The position numbers and the translations under genes were made by a program. DNA of 64,000 nucleotides, from NCBI GenBank assembly GCA_045544615.1, contig JAZPZI010000027.1:138202-202201 (forward strand), given 5' to 3'. Shown here piece after piece: positions 16,906 through 27,060 of this stretch (its first letter is position 1; every line of letters begins with the position of its first letter). Under the pieces are notes generated by a model. The model saw only the letters and a program-made list of their open reading frames with translations, was not told where the DNA came from and searched no databases. The stretch comes from CAKSFT01 sp045544615 (lineage in GTDB: Bacteria; Bacillota; Clostridia; UBA1381).

Positions 16906-19236
16906 ATGAATTTATCACTATGTTCACGTTGTGGCGTCAACCCGGCGGTAGTTTTTATAACAAAAATGGAAGGCGACAAAACCGTAAATGAGGGATTGTG
17001 TCTTGCATGTGCAAAAGGCATGGGTATTGCACCACTTGATAACATGATTTCACAGCTCGGAATCTCGGATGAGGATATTGAGAATCTCAATTCCGAAATG
17101 TCAGAGTTTATGGGAAATATCGGCGATGCTTCTTCCCCTGAAGAGCTTCAGCAGATGCTTGAGGAATTGAGTGGCGGTGATGAAGATGAAGGCGGTGCGG
17201 CAACTGCGCCGTTGGGATTTTTGTCAAAGATGTTCGGAAAAGCACCGCAATCTGCAGAATCAAACGGCAAAACAGAAAAGACCGAAAAAGCACACGATAA
17301 GAAAAAGAGCAAAAAGAAATCAATGCTTGATACTTACGGTACAAATCTGACCGAAAAGGCAACATTGGGTAAGGTTGACAGAGTTATCAGCAGAAACGAC
17401 GAAATTGACCGTGTAATTCAGATTTTAAACCGTCGTTCAAAGAATAACCCTGTCATTCTTGGCGAGCCGGGTGTTGGTAAAACTGCAATCGCAGAAGGTC
17501 TTGCCTGCCGTATTGTTGAGGGTAAAGTTCCACCTAAACTTTTAGGTTATCAGCTATATCTTCTCGACTTTACTGCTCTTGTTGCAGGCACACAGTTCAG
17601 AGGACAGTTCGAAGCAAGACTCAAAAGCCTTTTAACCGAGGCAAGCGAAGCAGGAAATGTTATTCTGGTAATAGATGAGATTCACAACATTGTTGCCGCA
17701 GGAGATGCCGAGGGTGCAATGAGTGCTGCAAACATTTTAAAGCCTGCACTTGCCCGTGGCGAAATTCAGATAATCGGTGCAACAACACTTTCAGAATACA
17801 GAAAGCACATCGAAAAGGACAGTGCACTTGAGCGTCGTTTCCAGCCTGTTTTGGTTGATGAGCCTTCAATTCCGGAGAGCATTGAAATCTTAAAAGGAAT
17901 CAAGGACTACTACGAAAACTATCATTCGGTTTCTATCTCGGATGAGATTATAGAGCAAGCAGTAAGGCTTTCCGAACGCTATATTACCGACCGTTTCCTC
18001 CCTGACAAAGCAATCGATGTCATAGACGAGGCAGGATCGAGGGTTAACCTGAAAAATACTGCACTCTATAATGTAACTGTCCTGAAAAAGAGACTGTCTG
18101 AAATCGACACCGAAACAAATGACGCTACCGAAAAAGAAGATTTCGAAAAACTTGCCGAGCTCCGTGCAGAACGCTTAAGACTTGATGAAGAATTAAGCAT
18201 TGAAGAAGAAAAATCAAAGAATTCAGTTATCACATTCGACGATATAGCCGCAGTTATTGAGGGTTGGACAAAGATTCCTGTTCACCGATTAACTGAGGAT
18301 GAACAGACAAAACTATTGAAGCTTGAAGAACGCATTCACGAACGTGTAATCGGTCAGGATGAGGCGGTCGATGCGGTAGCACGTGCAATCAGACGAGGAC
18401 GAGCTGATATATCTGCAAAAAAACGTCCTGTTTCGTTTATATTTGCAGGTCCGACCGGTGTCGGAAAAACCGAGCTTGTAAAAACAATCGCTGAAGTTAT
18501 GTTCGATAATGAAGAAGCTTTAATCAGATTTGATATGTCTGAATATATGGAAAAGCACTCTGTATCAAAGCTTATCGGCTCACCTCCCGGATATGTAGGT
18601 TATGACGATGCAGGGCTTTTGACAGAAAAGGTTCGCAGAAAACCGTATTCTGTAATTTTATTGGATGAAATCGAAAAAGCACACCCTGAAGTGTTCAATC
18701 TATTTTTGCAGATTTTAGATGACGGCAGAGTTTCCGACAGTCACGGCAAGGTTGTTAATTTCGAGAATACAATTATCATTATGACAACAAATGCAGGCTC
18801 TGAGTTTAAATCAAATGCAATGGGCTTTGGTGCTGACGAAACCGTTACACTTTCTGATAATGTTGATAAGAGCCTGAAATCGCATTTCAGACCTGAATTT
18901 TTGAACAGAATCGATGAAATTGTAAGCTTTAAACCGCTTGGCAAAGACGAACTTCGAAAGATAATCGACCTTATGCTTAAAAATATCACATCAAAACTTG
19001 CCGAAAAGAATGTCACTCTTACAGTAGATGATACCGCAAAAGAGGTAATTCTTGCCGAAGGGTATGATATCAAATACGGCGCAAGACCGCTAAAGCGTGT
19101 AATCCAAAAACTTTTGGAGGATAAGCTTGCAAAGCTGTCTTTACTTGGCGAATTAAAAGAAAATTCAACCGTTATTGCTCATTCACCTGACAACAAGGTA
19201 ATCGAGCTTGATGTTTTGAATATTGAAAAGAGGTAA
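16906..19236 (+). CDS. clpE: ATP-dependent Clp protease ATP-binding subunit ClpE (zinc-finger type)
   Basis: A 776-residue double-AAA+ unfoldase. The N-terminus carries a four-cysteine zinc finger (C6, C9, C32, C35; CSRCG and CLACAKG) as in ClpE, instead of the ClpC N-domain repeats. A lysine-rich linker leads to AAA-1 (Walker A GEPGVGKT, about residue 192; Walker B LVIDEIHNI), a short middle region with a coiled coil, and AAA-2 (Walker A GPTGVGKT, about 520; VILLDEIEKAHP). It unfolds substrates for ClpP. No stress-regulator genes (ctsR, mcsAB) adjoin it; metF follows after four bases. Confidence 0.9.
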   Translation: MNLSLCSRCGVNPAVVFITKMEGDKTVNEGLCLACAKGMGIAPLDNMISQLGISDEDIENLNSEMSEFMGNIGDASSPEELQQMLEELSGGDEDEGGAATAPLGFLSKMFGKAPQSAESNGKTEKTEKAHDKKKSKKKSMLDTYGTNLTEKATLGKVDRVISRNDEIDRVIQILNRRSKNNPVILGEPGVGKTAIAEGLACRIVEGKVPPKLLGYQLYLLDFTALVAGTQFRGQFEARLKSLLTEASEAGNVILVIDEIHNIVAAGDAEGAMSAANILKPALARGEIQIIGATTLSEYRKHIEKDSALERRFQPVLVDEPSIPESIEILKGIKDYYENYHSVSISDEIIEQAVRLSERYITDRFLPDKAIDVIDEAGSRVNLKNTALYNVTVLKKRLSEIDTETNDATEKEDFEKLAELRAERLRLDEELSIEEEKSKNSVITFDDIAAVIEGWTKIPVHRLTEDEQTKLLKLEERIHERVIGQDEAVDAVARAIRRGRADISAKKRPVSFIFAGPTGVGKTELVKTIAEVMFDNEEALIRFDMSEYMEKHSVSKLIGSPPGYVGYDDAGLLTEKVRRKPYSVILLDEIEKAHPEVFNLFLQILDDGRVSDSHGKVVNFENTIIIMTTNAGSEFKSNAMGFGADETVTLSDNVDKSLKSHFRPEFLNRIDEIVSFKPLGKDELRKIIDLMLKNITSKLAEKNVTLTVDDTAKEVILAEGYDIKYGARPLKRVIQKLLEDKLAKLSLLGELKENSTVIAHSPDNKVIELDVLNIEKR

Positions 19237-19240
19237 AACA

Positions 19241-20089
19241 ATGAAAATTTCAGAATTGTTTGAAGAAAAAAAACAAACAGTATCATTTGAAATATTCCCA
19301 CCAAAAGGTGATTTAAGTATTAAGGAGCTATCAAGCATCCTGTCAAATTTAAGTTCACTCTCCCCTGATTTTATCAGTGTTACCTACTCTGCCGGCGGAA
19401 GCGGAAACAGTGACAAAACCGCAACTGTTGCATCTATGGTACAAAACACCTACAACACAAATGCAGTCGCACATCTTACCTGTGCCAACTCTACCAAAGA
19501 CGATATCGCAATAATGATAGAAAAATTCAAAAAAGAAGGTCTTCAAAACGTACTTGCCCTAAGAGGAGATGCAACCGGCTCGGTATCTCATGATTTTTCA
19601 TACGCATCCGACCTTATTCCTGTTTTGAAAGAAAACGGATTTTGCGTGGGTGCTGCGTGCTATCCCGAGGGACATATCAGCTGTGATAATCCGGAAAAAG
19701 ACTGGGAATATATGCTGACAAAGCAAGATGCCGGTGCAGACTTTTTCATCAGTCAGCTTTTCTTTGACAACTCACAGTTTATGAAATTCCTTGAATATGT
19801 ACGAAAGATTGGCATAACAAAACCGATAATTCCGGGTGTTATGCCAATACTCAGCCAGTCACAGATTTCAAGAATGATATTTATGTGCGGAGCGTCACTT
19901 CCCTCTGCAGTTATCAGACTTTTGAATAAGTATTCTGATAATGCAGAAGATTTGAAAAAAGCTGGCATTGAAATGGCTGCAAAGCAGGTATTAGAGCTTA
20001 TAAAAGAAGGCGTAGACGGCGTACATATCTACAGTATGAACCAGCCCGAGATTGCAAAGGTTCATATGGATCATATAAGAGGAATATAA
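19241..20089 (+). CDS. metF: Methylenetetrahydrofolate reductase
   Basis: A 282-residue FAD TIM-barrel enzyme: SFEIFPPKGD at the N-terminus, VTYSAGGSGN, the LTCANSTKDDI segment, LALRGDATGS, GADFFISQLFFDN and PIIPGVMPILS. It reduces 5,10-methylene-THF to 5-methyl-THF, the methyl donor for MetH. The ATG at 19241 has an AGAGGT ribosome binding site inside the end of clpE; an earlier in-frame ATG inside clpE is less well placed. It forms one unit with the two genes behind it (gap of one base, then an overlap). Confidence 0.95.
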   Translation: MKISELFEEKKQTVSFEIFPPKGDLSIKELSSILSNLSSLSPDFISVTYSAGGSGNSDKTATVASMVQNTYNTNAVAHLTCANSTKDDIAIMIEKFKKEGLQNVLALRGDATGSVSHDFSYASDLIPVLKENGFCVGAACYPEGHISCDNPEKDWEYMLTKQDAGADFFISQLFFDNSQFMKFLEYVRKIGITKPIIPGVMPILSQSQISRMIFMCGASLPSAVIRLLNKYSDNAEDLKKAGIEMAAKQVLELIKEGVDGVHIYSMNQPEIAKVHMDHIRGI

Positions 20090-20090
20090 A

Positions 20091-20759
20091 ATGTGTCATA
20101 TCCCAAAAGACGAGGTTTTGCGATATCTCGGCTATAAAAACCAGGAGCTATCCCGAGAACTTGAAAACAGAATTGACAGTTTGATTGAAACGGCAAAATC
20201 GGTTTGCAGTCCGAAATTTACACATATGATTTCGGATGTCGAGTTCAATACTGACGCAATATTTCTTTCCGGTACAAACATTCAGCTTACCGGAAATGAT
20301 ATTAAAAAACATCTGACAGGTGCAAAAAAATGTATTATACTTGCCTGTACGCTTGGGACTGCATTTGAAACCGAGCTTATGAGAATTCAGGCAAAAAGTG
20401 TGACCGATTCTGTTATTTTTGATGCGATTGGAAATGCGTATATCGAAAGTTTTGCAGACTCTTGCGAGAACAAGCTGTTAAAACCGTATCGTGATGGCGG
20501 ATACTACTCGAAATACCGCTACAGTCCCGGTTACGGTGACCTACCGATAGAGCTCCAAAACGACATTTTATCGTCACTATCTGCCCAAAAACGAATCGGG
20601 CTATCGGTTACAGACACAAATATTTTAATTCCACGAAAAAGTATCACTGCATTTATCGGAATCTACGATAAACCGCAGTCGGTTTTGACTTCAAAATGTG
20701 ATGCGTGTTCTTCAAGAGAATTTTGTAAGATGAAGAAAGAGGGTTTTAGTTGTGATTGA
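20091..20759 (+). CDS. Stand-alone methionine synthase reactivation-domain protein
   Basis: A 222-residue protein resembling the C-terminal AdoMet-binding activation domain of MetH. The core motif is YRYSPGYGDLPIELQNDI (RxxxGYG signature), followed by GLSVTDTNILIPRKSITAFIG, and a C-terminal CDACSSREFCKM cysteine cluster that could bind metal. It is predicted to help reductive remethylation of oxidised cob(II)alamin in the short MetH encoded next, which lacks this domain. The genes overlap by eight bases. Confidence 0.88.
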   Translation: MCHIPKDEVLRYLGYKNQELSRELENRIDSLIETAKSVCSPKFTHMISDVEFNTDAIFLSGTNIQLTGNDIKKHLTGAKKCIILACTLGTAFETELMRIQAKSVTDSVIFDAIGNAYIESFADSCENKLLKPYRDGGYYSKYRYSPGYGDLPIELQNDILSSLSAQKRIGLSVTDTNILIPRKSITAFIGIYDKPQSVLTSKCDACSSREFCKMKKEGFSCD

Positions 20760-23088
20760 TTTGAATAATTTCCTTATCTTTGACGGTGCAATGGGTACAA
20801 TGCTCCAGAATTCGGGTTTAAAGTCGGGCGAGCTTCCCGAGACGCTAAACCTTACCGCACCCGATAAAATTCTTGAAATCCACAAAAAGTATGTTGCAGC
20901 GGGTGCTGATATTATTACTGCAAATACATTCGGCGCGAATTTTCATAAGATGAAGGATTCAGAACTTGTTAAAAATACAGTATCTGAAGGAATCAAAATT
21001 GCAAAAAAATCAGGTACAAGGTATGTTGCACTCGATATCGGGCCAACAGGTGCACTCTTGAAGCCTATCGGCACAATGGATTTTGATGAGGTGTATAACA
21101 TTTTCAAAGAACAGGTCATAGCCGGCAGTGATGCGGACCTGATTTTAATTGAGACGATGTCCGATCTTTTAGAAACCAAAGCCGCAATTCTTGCAGCAAA
21201 AGAGAACTCTTCTCTTCCTGTTTTTGTAACAATGACCTTTACCGATAACGGCAGAACATTTTTAGGAACAGACCCTAAAACATTTGCTATAACTGCCTGT
21301 TCACTTGGCGTTGATGCGATTGGTGTCAACTGTTCACTCGGTCCTATCGAGTTAAAACCTGTAGTTGAAGAACTTTTGGAATACTCAACAAAGCCAATAA
21401 TCGTTCAGGCAAACGCAGGACTTCCCGAAATTGTAAACGGTGAAACTACATTCCCTGTAAAGCCAAAAGATTTTACAGATGCTTTAATGGATATGGTGGA
21501 CAAAGGTGTCACAATCGTTGGTGGATGTTGTGGTACATCACCTGACTACATAAAGGAAATCAAGTCCGCTCTTTCGACAAGAAAACCTAATTTTTGTGAA
21601 GTAAAAAACTTTACAGCTTTTACAAGTGGTACAAAGAGCGTGATTTTGGATAAAAATATAGCTTTGATTGGTGAGAGAATAAATCCAACCGGTAAAAAGA
21701 AGATTAAAGAGGCTTTGCGAGAACATAAACACGAAATCATCATTTCGGAAGCACTTTTACAGGAAGAAAAAGGTGCAGATGTTCTTGATGTAAATGCCGG
21801 GCTTCCCGAAATTGATGAGGCAAAAATCCTAAAGGAACTCGTTACAGAGCTCCAGGGCATCACTTCCCTTCCTCTGCAGATTGACAGTACCGACCCAATA
21901 GCAATCGAAGGTGCTGTAAGAGTCTATAACGGAAAACCGATTATAAATTCTGTAAACGGTAAAAAAGAAAGCATGGCAGAAATCTTTCCTATTGTTAAAA
22001 AATACGGAACTGCAGTTGTTGCTCTGACACTCGACGAGGACGGTATACCTGAAACTGCAGAAGGAAGATTGAAAATTGCCGAAAAAATTGTAGCCGAGGC
22101 TGAAAAATACGGAATAGCCAAAACCGATATTTTGATTGACTGTCTTGTTCTTTCCGCATCGACTAATCAGGAAATGGTTTTGGAAACAACAAAGGCAATC
22201 ACCCTTGTAAAGCAAAAACTCGGCGTTAAAACTGTACTGGGCGTAAGTAACGTTTCATTCGGTTTGCCATCTCGTGATATTCTGAACTCTGCATTTCTTG
22301 CCGTTGCTTTCGGTGCAGGTCTTGATATGCCGATTATGAACCCGATGTCGGAAGAATACATGAAAATCATCTTGGCATTCAAGGTTCTGAACGGGCAGGA
22401 TTCCGGGTCGGTAGACTATATTGAAAAGTTTTCTGTTGTCAAAAATACCGAAACAGCTAAGGCAGATAGCAACATCTCAATCACCGATGCTATCATAAAA
22501 GGCAGAAAAGATGTTATCTCAGGACTCGTTAAGGATGCGCTCAATTCTTCGTCGCCAATGGGACTTATAAATCAGGAAATAATCCCCGCACTCGACATTG
22601 TGGGTGAAAAATTTGAAAAGGGCACATTTTTCCTTCCGCAGTTAATGGCATCTGCAGAAACCGTTAAAGTCGGATTTGATATTATAAAAGAAGCCTCACC
22701 CGAGGCAACACCCGATGGCGGAAAAATTTTACTTGCTACCGTAAAAGGCGACATTCACGACATCGGCAAAAATATCGTTAAAATGCTTTTGGAGAACTAT
22801 GGCTACAACATCATTGATTTAGGCAAAGACGTCGCTCCCGAGGCGATTTTGAGTGTTTCAAAAGAACAAAACATCAAATTAGTTGGTTTGAGTGCTCTTA
22901 TGACCACAACTCTAAAGTATATGGAAGAAACCATTAAGCTTTTGAAAACCGAATTGCCCGATACTAAAATAATGGTCGGCGGTGCGGTATTGAACAGGAC
23001 TTATGCTGACATGGTTGGTGCTGATTTTTATGCTAAAGATGCAGCCGAAGCCGCAAAAATAGCAGCAGAATTTTTCAAGAAAGGTTGA
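20752..23088 (+). CDS. metH: Cobalamin-dependent methionine synthase, short form without activation domain
   Basis: 778 residues: homocysteine-binding barrel (about 1-285, FDGAMGTMLQ at the start; zinc ligands in GVNCSLGP and GGCCGTSP), pterin-binding barrel (about 300-560, LIGERINPTGKK, DVNAGLPEID), and B12 cap plus B12-binding domains (about 575-778, DIHDIGKNIV with the cobalt-ligating histidine, and GGAVLNRTYAD). The fourth domain is missing and is encoded by the preceding gene. The start is GTG at 20752 inside that gene, with GAGGG upstream. Confidence 0.95.
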   Translation: MIDLNNFLIFDGAMGTMLQNSGLKSGELPETLNLTAPDKILEIHKKYVAAGADIITANTFGANFHKMKDSELVKNTVSEGIKIAKKSGTRYVALDIGPTGALLKPIGTMDFDEVYNIFKEQVIAGSDADLILIETMSDLLETKAAILAAKENSSLPVFVTMTFTDNGRTFLGTDPKTFAITACSLGVDAIGVNCSLGPIELKPVVEELLEYSTKPIIVQANAGLPEIVNGETTFPVKPKDFTDALMDMVDKGVTIVGGCCGTSPDYIKEIKSALSTRKPNFCEVKNFTAFTSGTKSVILDKNIALIGERINPTGKKKIKEALREHKHEIIISEALLQEEKGADVLDVNAGLPEIDEAKILKELVTELQGITSLPLQIDSTDPIAIEGAVRVYNGKPIINSVNGKKESMAEIFPIVKKYGTAVVALTLDEDGIPETAEGRLKIAEKIVAEAEKYGIAKTDILIDCLVLSASTNQEMVLETTKAITLVKQKLGVKTVLGVSNVSFGLPSRDILNSAFLAVAFGAGLDMPIMNPMSEEYMKIILAFKVLNGQDSGSVDYIEKFSVVKNTETAKADSNISITDAIIKGRKDVISGLVKDALNSSSPMGLINQEIIPALDIVGEKFEKGTFFLPQLMASAETVKVGFDIIKEASPEATPDGGKILLATVKGDIHDIGKNIVKMLLENYGYNIIDLGKDVAPEAILSVSKEQNIKLVGLSALMTTTLKYMEETIKLLKTELPDTKIMVGGAVLNRTYADMVGADFYAKDAAEAAKIAAEFFKKG

Positions 23089-23093
23089 TTAAG

Positions 23094-24851
23094 ATGGCGA
23101 CAAAAAAGACAGATAAAAAATACCCGTCCGGGTATCTTGTAAAAAAATTTCTGCCATATTATTCAAAATACAAAGGAATACTTATACTTGACCTTTTGTG
23201 TGCTCTGCTTACAACGGTTTGTGAGCTTGTATTTCCGCTTTTGGTAAGAAAAATCACCGGAACGGCAATTGATACCCCGGAGAATCTGACCTTCAGGCTG
23301 ATTGCATATACCGGGATTTTCTATATTATTCTCCGCTTGATTGACACTGCCGCAAACTACTATATGGCTGGCACAGGTCACGTTATGGGAACACGGATGG
23401 AAACAGATATGCGACACGACCTGTTTTCGCACCTGCAAACTCTTTCCCACTCCTTCTATACCGATACAAAAGTCGGGCAGATAATGGCACGAATTACAAG
23501 CGACCTGTTTGATATAACAGAGTTTGCACATCATTGTCCTGAAGAATTTTTGATAACAGGCGTTAAGATTATTGTTGCATTCATTGTATTATTAAACATC
23601 AACATTCCACTTACTTTGATACTTTTTGCCATTCTTCCGATAATGCTCTTTTGTTGTCTGAGCTTTCGTGGAAAAATGCGTGATGCTTTTAAGGAGTCAC
23701 GTCGACTTGTAGGTGAATTGAATGCAAATGTTGAAGACTCGCTGTTGGGAATTCAGGTAGTAAAATCATTTGCAAACGAAGAAATCGAAAAATCAAAGTT
23801 TGACGATGGAAACATTGCTTTTTTGAAGATAAAAAAGCTTGCATATAAATATATGGCAGGTTTTCAATCATCAACCCGATTATTCGAAGGAATAATGTAT
23901 ATTTCGGTAATAATTGCCGGCTCGCTTTTTCTGATGTTCCAAAAAATATCGGTTGCCGATTTTGCCGCATACACACTATATATTTCAACGCTTACAGCGT
24001 CGATAAAAACACTTATCAATTTCACCGAGCAATTCCAGCGAGGCTTAACCGGTCTTGAGCGATTCATTGAGATTATGGATACACCTGCCGACATAGTCGA
24101 TTCTGCTGATGCAATTGAATTGGAAAACGTAAGCGGTGATATAAAATTCAATAACGTCTCGTTTAATTATCCCGATAATGAAAAGGTAGTTTTGAAAAAC
24201 ATAAATATTCATATCGCACCCGGAGAAAATGTGGCTTTGGTTGGTGCATCGGGTAGCGGTAAAACCACAATTTGTAACCTTATTCCTCGTTTTTACGAGG
24301 TACAGTCGGGTGAGGTTTTGGTTGATGGTATGAATATCCAGAATCTGACTTTAAAATCTTTAAGGCAAAACATCGGTGTTGTTCAACAGGATGTGTATAT
24401 GTTCTCGGGAACGGTAAGAGATAACATTGAATACGGCAAACCCGGAGCAAGCTTTGAAGAAATCAGAATAGCCGCAATCAGAGCCGGTGCGGATGAGTTC
24501 ATCTCTACCCTGCCAAACGGTTATGATACCTACATTGGCGAGCGAGGCGTTAAATTATCCGGCGGACAAAAGCAAAGACTTTCCATCGCCAGAGTTTTCC
24601 TAAAAGACCCACCAATCCTTATTCTTGATGAGGCAACCTCATCCCTTGATAACGAGAGCGAACAGATTATCCAGAAATCTCTTGAAGAGCTCTCTCAAGG
24701 AAGAACCGTTCTTACAATCGCTCACAGACTAACCACAATCAAAAATGCCGACAATATCCTTGTTATCACCGATAAGGGCATTGAAGAGCAAGGAACTCAC
24801 AGTGAACTTTTAGAGAAAAAAGGCGTTTATTATAATTTATATAACATTTAA
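23094..24851 (+). CDS. ABC transporter, fused permease/ATP-binding protein (exporter type)
   Basis: A 585-residue half transporter. An N-terminal type-1 exporter transmembrane domain (about 20-325, six helices) is followed by an ATPase domain with Walker A GASGSGKTT (about 375), Q-loop VVQQDVYMFSGTV, signature LSGGQKQRLSIARVF, Walker B ILILDEATSSLD and the H-loop histidine in IAHRLTTI. It would work as a homodimer. The substrate is unknown; lipid or peptide export is typical. The ATG at 23094 is six bases after the metH stop; an overlapping TTG is possible. Its position suggests co-transcription with metH but not a shared function. Confidence 0.88.
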   Translation: MATKKTDKKYPSGYLVKKFLPYYSKYKGILILDLLCALLTTVCELVFPLLVRKITGTAIDTPENLTFRLIAYTGIFYIILRLIDTAANYYMAGTGHVMGTRMETDMRHDLFSHLQTLSHSFYTDTKVGQIMARITSDLFDITEFAHHCPEEFLITGVKIIVAFIVLLNINIPLTLILFAILPIMLFCCLSFRGKMRDAFKESRRLVGELNANVEDSLLGIQVVKSFANEEIEKSKFDDGNIAFLKIKKLAYKYMAGFQSSTRLFEGIMYISVIIAGSLFLMFQKISVADFAAYTLYISTLTASIKTLINFTEQFQRGLTGLERFIEIMDTPADIVDSADAIELENVSGDIKFNNVSFNYPDNEKVVLKNINIHIAPGENVALVGASGSGKTTICNLIPRFYEVQSGEVLVDGMNIQNLTLKSLRQNIGVVQQDVYMFSGTVRDNIEYGKPGASFEEIRIAAIRAGADEFISTLPNGYDTYIGERGVKLSGGQKQRLSIARVFLKDPPILILDEATSSLDNESEQIIQKSLEELSQGRTVLTIAHRLTTIKNADNILVITDKGIEEQGTHSELLEKKGVYYNLYNI

Positions 24852-24879
24852 AAAACGGACTCAATTGAGTCCGTTTTTT
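24850..24879. terminator. Bidirectional terminator between the ABC gene and the rhamnosidase gene
   Basis: A perfect 20-base palindrome, ACGGACTCAA/TTGAGTCCGT (24855-24874), with A5 before and T7 after, lies between two convergent genes. Confidence 0.85.
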
Positions 24880-27056
24880 TATTTAAGCTTTCCGTAGAAT
24901 GTGTATTTTCCTTTCGGAACTTCATGCGTAATGTCATCGATAACAATTTTAGCCGGAACCGGGGTTTTAATCTCATAACAAATCGAATCATCCAAAACAG
25001 TCCATTTTGATGATATAACACCATTTTTGGTTTTTAGCGAACAATCCAACCATTCGATTTTCGTGCTTGCACAAGGTGAAATTTCAACTTTTTTAAATCC
25101 CGGACATTCTTCTATAGTTTTAATTCCTGCCGCATGACTATAAATCCAGCCAAGAACCGAACCAAAAGCATAATGATTGTACGAGTTCATACTAACATCC
25201 CACAAAGTTCCATCATCTCTGATGCCGTCCCAATGCTCCCAGATTGTAGTCGCACCATGGTTTACCTCATATAGCCACGACGGATATTCCTCCTGTAAAA
25301 GCAATTCGTATGCAATATCTTTATATCCGTTACACGAAAGAGCCTCTAAAATGAATGGTGTTCCGACAAAACCTGTATTTAGCTTGTTTCCATTTTCCTG
25401 AATCATTTCAGCCAAAGCTTTAGCGGTTTTTTCTTTGTTCTCCGTAAGGTTGAATACAAGTGCAAGGATATGCGCTGTTTGAGTCTTATATTCAGAAAAT
25501 ACCTCTCTAAAACGCATTACAATATTTTTATAAAGTTCTTCATACTCGGATACGTCTTTACCTAAAACTTTACCTGCTTTTACAAGTATCTCCGTTGAGC
25601 GTGCATAAAAAGCGCTTGCAACAAAATCGTCATTCGTCGCACCCTTCCAGCTACCCGGCTCGCCATCTAAAGCAAGCCAATCGCCATAGTGCTTTCCCCA
25701 CAAACATTTTTCATCATCAGGGCAAGTCCATAAATAATCATCAAGCGTATCTTTTGTTATATAGTCAACCCATTTTTTCATGGCATCAAAAGACGCTTCA
25801 AGCACGCTTTTGTCACCATACATAAGAAACATTTCCCACGGAATAAATGTAATTGCATCTCCCCATGCTGTGCTTGACCGCTTATCGTTCCAGATATTGG
25901 GAACAGTTTCGGTTATTTCGCCCGAATCCAGTTGTTCAGCACACATATCGTTAATCCATTTTTCAAAAAAACGTTTAACATCAAAATTATATGCCGCAGT
26001 TTTACAAAAAACCAGCGCATCGCCTGTCCAACCCATACGCTCATCTCGTTGTGGGCAATCACTTGGAATATCAATAAAATTCGATTTTTGTGACCATAAA
26101 ACATTCGAAATAAGTTGGTTTATCTTCTCATTCGAGGTTCTTACTTCCCCTGTTCTCACTATATCCGAGTGAATTGAAATTGCGGTAAAGTCTTCCAAAT
26201 CAATCTCAGCGGGATATTCATCAAGTCTTATGTATCTGAACCCGAAAAAGGTGAAATGCGGCTTATATGTCTGGTTACCATCTTTCGCTATATATTCAAT
26301 TTTCGACTTTGCTGTACGGTAATTTTCGTTATAAAAATTCCCATCATAATCAAGTATTTCCGCATGAGAAATAGCAATCTTATCCCCTGATTTTGCATTA
26401 ATCGAAAATTCAACATACCCAGCCAAATTCTGACCAAAGTCAATCACCCGTTCGCCTTTCGGTGTGATTATAAGGCTTTTAGCCTTGATTCTGTCTTTTT
26501 CAACTACAAGTTCCCCTTCTTGTGGAATCAGTCTTTCCTTTGACAGGTCATCAAAAACTTTTACCTTTAATGTTTCAAAATTTTCAGGTCTTGCGTCATA
26601 TACTTCGCCATCATAGATATCCGAAAACAAAACATTACTTTTTTTGACGCTCCAGCTATCGTCGGTTAAAATACTTTCAACTTCGCCATTTTTATAAAAA
26701 ATTTCAATACATGAAATTACGGCACATGGCATACTGCAAATTTTCTTATGATGGCTTGCAATTCTGCCTCTGTGCCAGCCTGTACCGACAGTAACCTCTA
26801 GTTTGTTTTCCGCCTTAATATACTCAGTTATGTCATAGCATTGATATTGCAGTCGGTGTTCGTAGGCTGTAAATCCGGGCGCAAGAATAAAATCACCCAC
26901 TCTCGCTCCGTTTATCTGTGCCTCATACACTCCAATTGCAGATATATAGATAACTGCTTTGGAAATCTTTTTGTTAATTTTAAATTCTTTCAGAAAAACC
27001 GGACAGATTTCTCCAAAATCGTCCGGTATTCCTATCCATTTAGCTTTAATAAACAT
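24879..27056 (-). CDS. Alpha-L-rhamnosidase, glycoside hydrolase family 78
   Basis: A 725-residue GH78 enzyme. N-terminal beta domains (YISAIGVYEAQINGARVGD, PGFTAYEHRLQYQCYDIT) precede the (alpha/alpha)6 barrel with the family active-site block DCPQRDERMGWTGDA near residue 340 (acidic residues for sugar binding and general acid catalysis) and the later WEHWDGI glutamate, the expected general base. It releases terminal alpha-L-rhamnose from glycosides or pectin fragments. It lacks a signal peptide, so it should act on imported oligosaccharides. It starts four bases after mscL, an unexpected operon partner. Confidence 0.93.
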   Translation of the reverse strand: MFIKAKWIGIPDDFGEICPVFLKEFKINKKISKAVIYISAIGVYEAQINGARVGDFILAPGFTAYEHRLQYQCYDITEYIKAENKLEVTVGTGWHRGRIASHHKKICSMPCAVISCIEIFYKNGEVESILTDDSWSVKKSNVLFSDIYDGEVYDARPENFETLKVKVFDDLSKERLIPQEGELVVEKDRIKAKSLIITPKGERVIDFGQNLAGYVEFSINAKSGDKIAISHAEILDYDGNFYNENYRTAKSKIEYIAKDGNQTYKPHFTFFGFRYIRLDEYPAEIDLEDFTAISIHSDIVRTGEVRTSNEKINQLISNVLWSQKSNFIDIPSDCPQRDERMGWTGDALVFCKTAAYNFDVKRFFEKWINDMCAEQLDSGEITETVPNIWNDKRSSTAWGDAITFIPWEMFLMYGDKSVLEASFDAMKKWVDYITKDTLDDYLWTCPDDEKCLWGKHYGDWLALDGEPGSWKGATNDDFVASAFYARSTEILVKAGKVLGKDVSEYEELYKNIVMRFREVFSEYKTQTAHILALVFNLTENKEKTAKALAEMIQENGNKLNTGFVGTPFILEALSCNGYKDIAYELLLQEEYPSWLYEVNHGATTIWEHWDGIRDDGTLWDVSMNSYNHYAFGSVLGWIYSHAAGIKTIEECPGFKKVEISPCASTKIEWLDCSLKTKNGVISSKWTVLDDSICYEIKTPVPAKIVIDDITHEVPKGKYTFYGKLK

Positions 27057-27060
27057 GTTT

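Noticed and set aside
19200..20100. SAM or cobalamin riboswitch before metF/metH
   Set aside because: Genes are separated by one to four bases or overlap; no leader exists. The leader of clpE is also too short.
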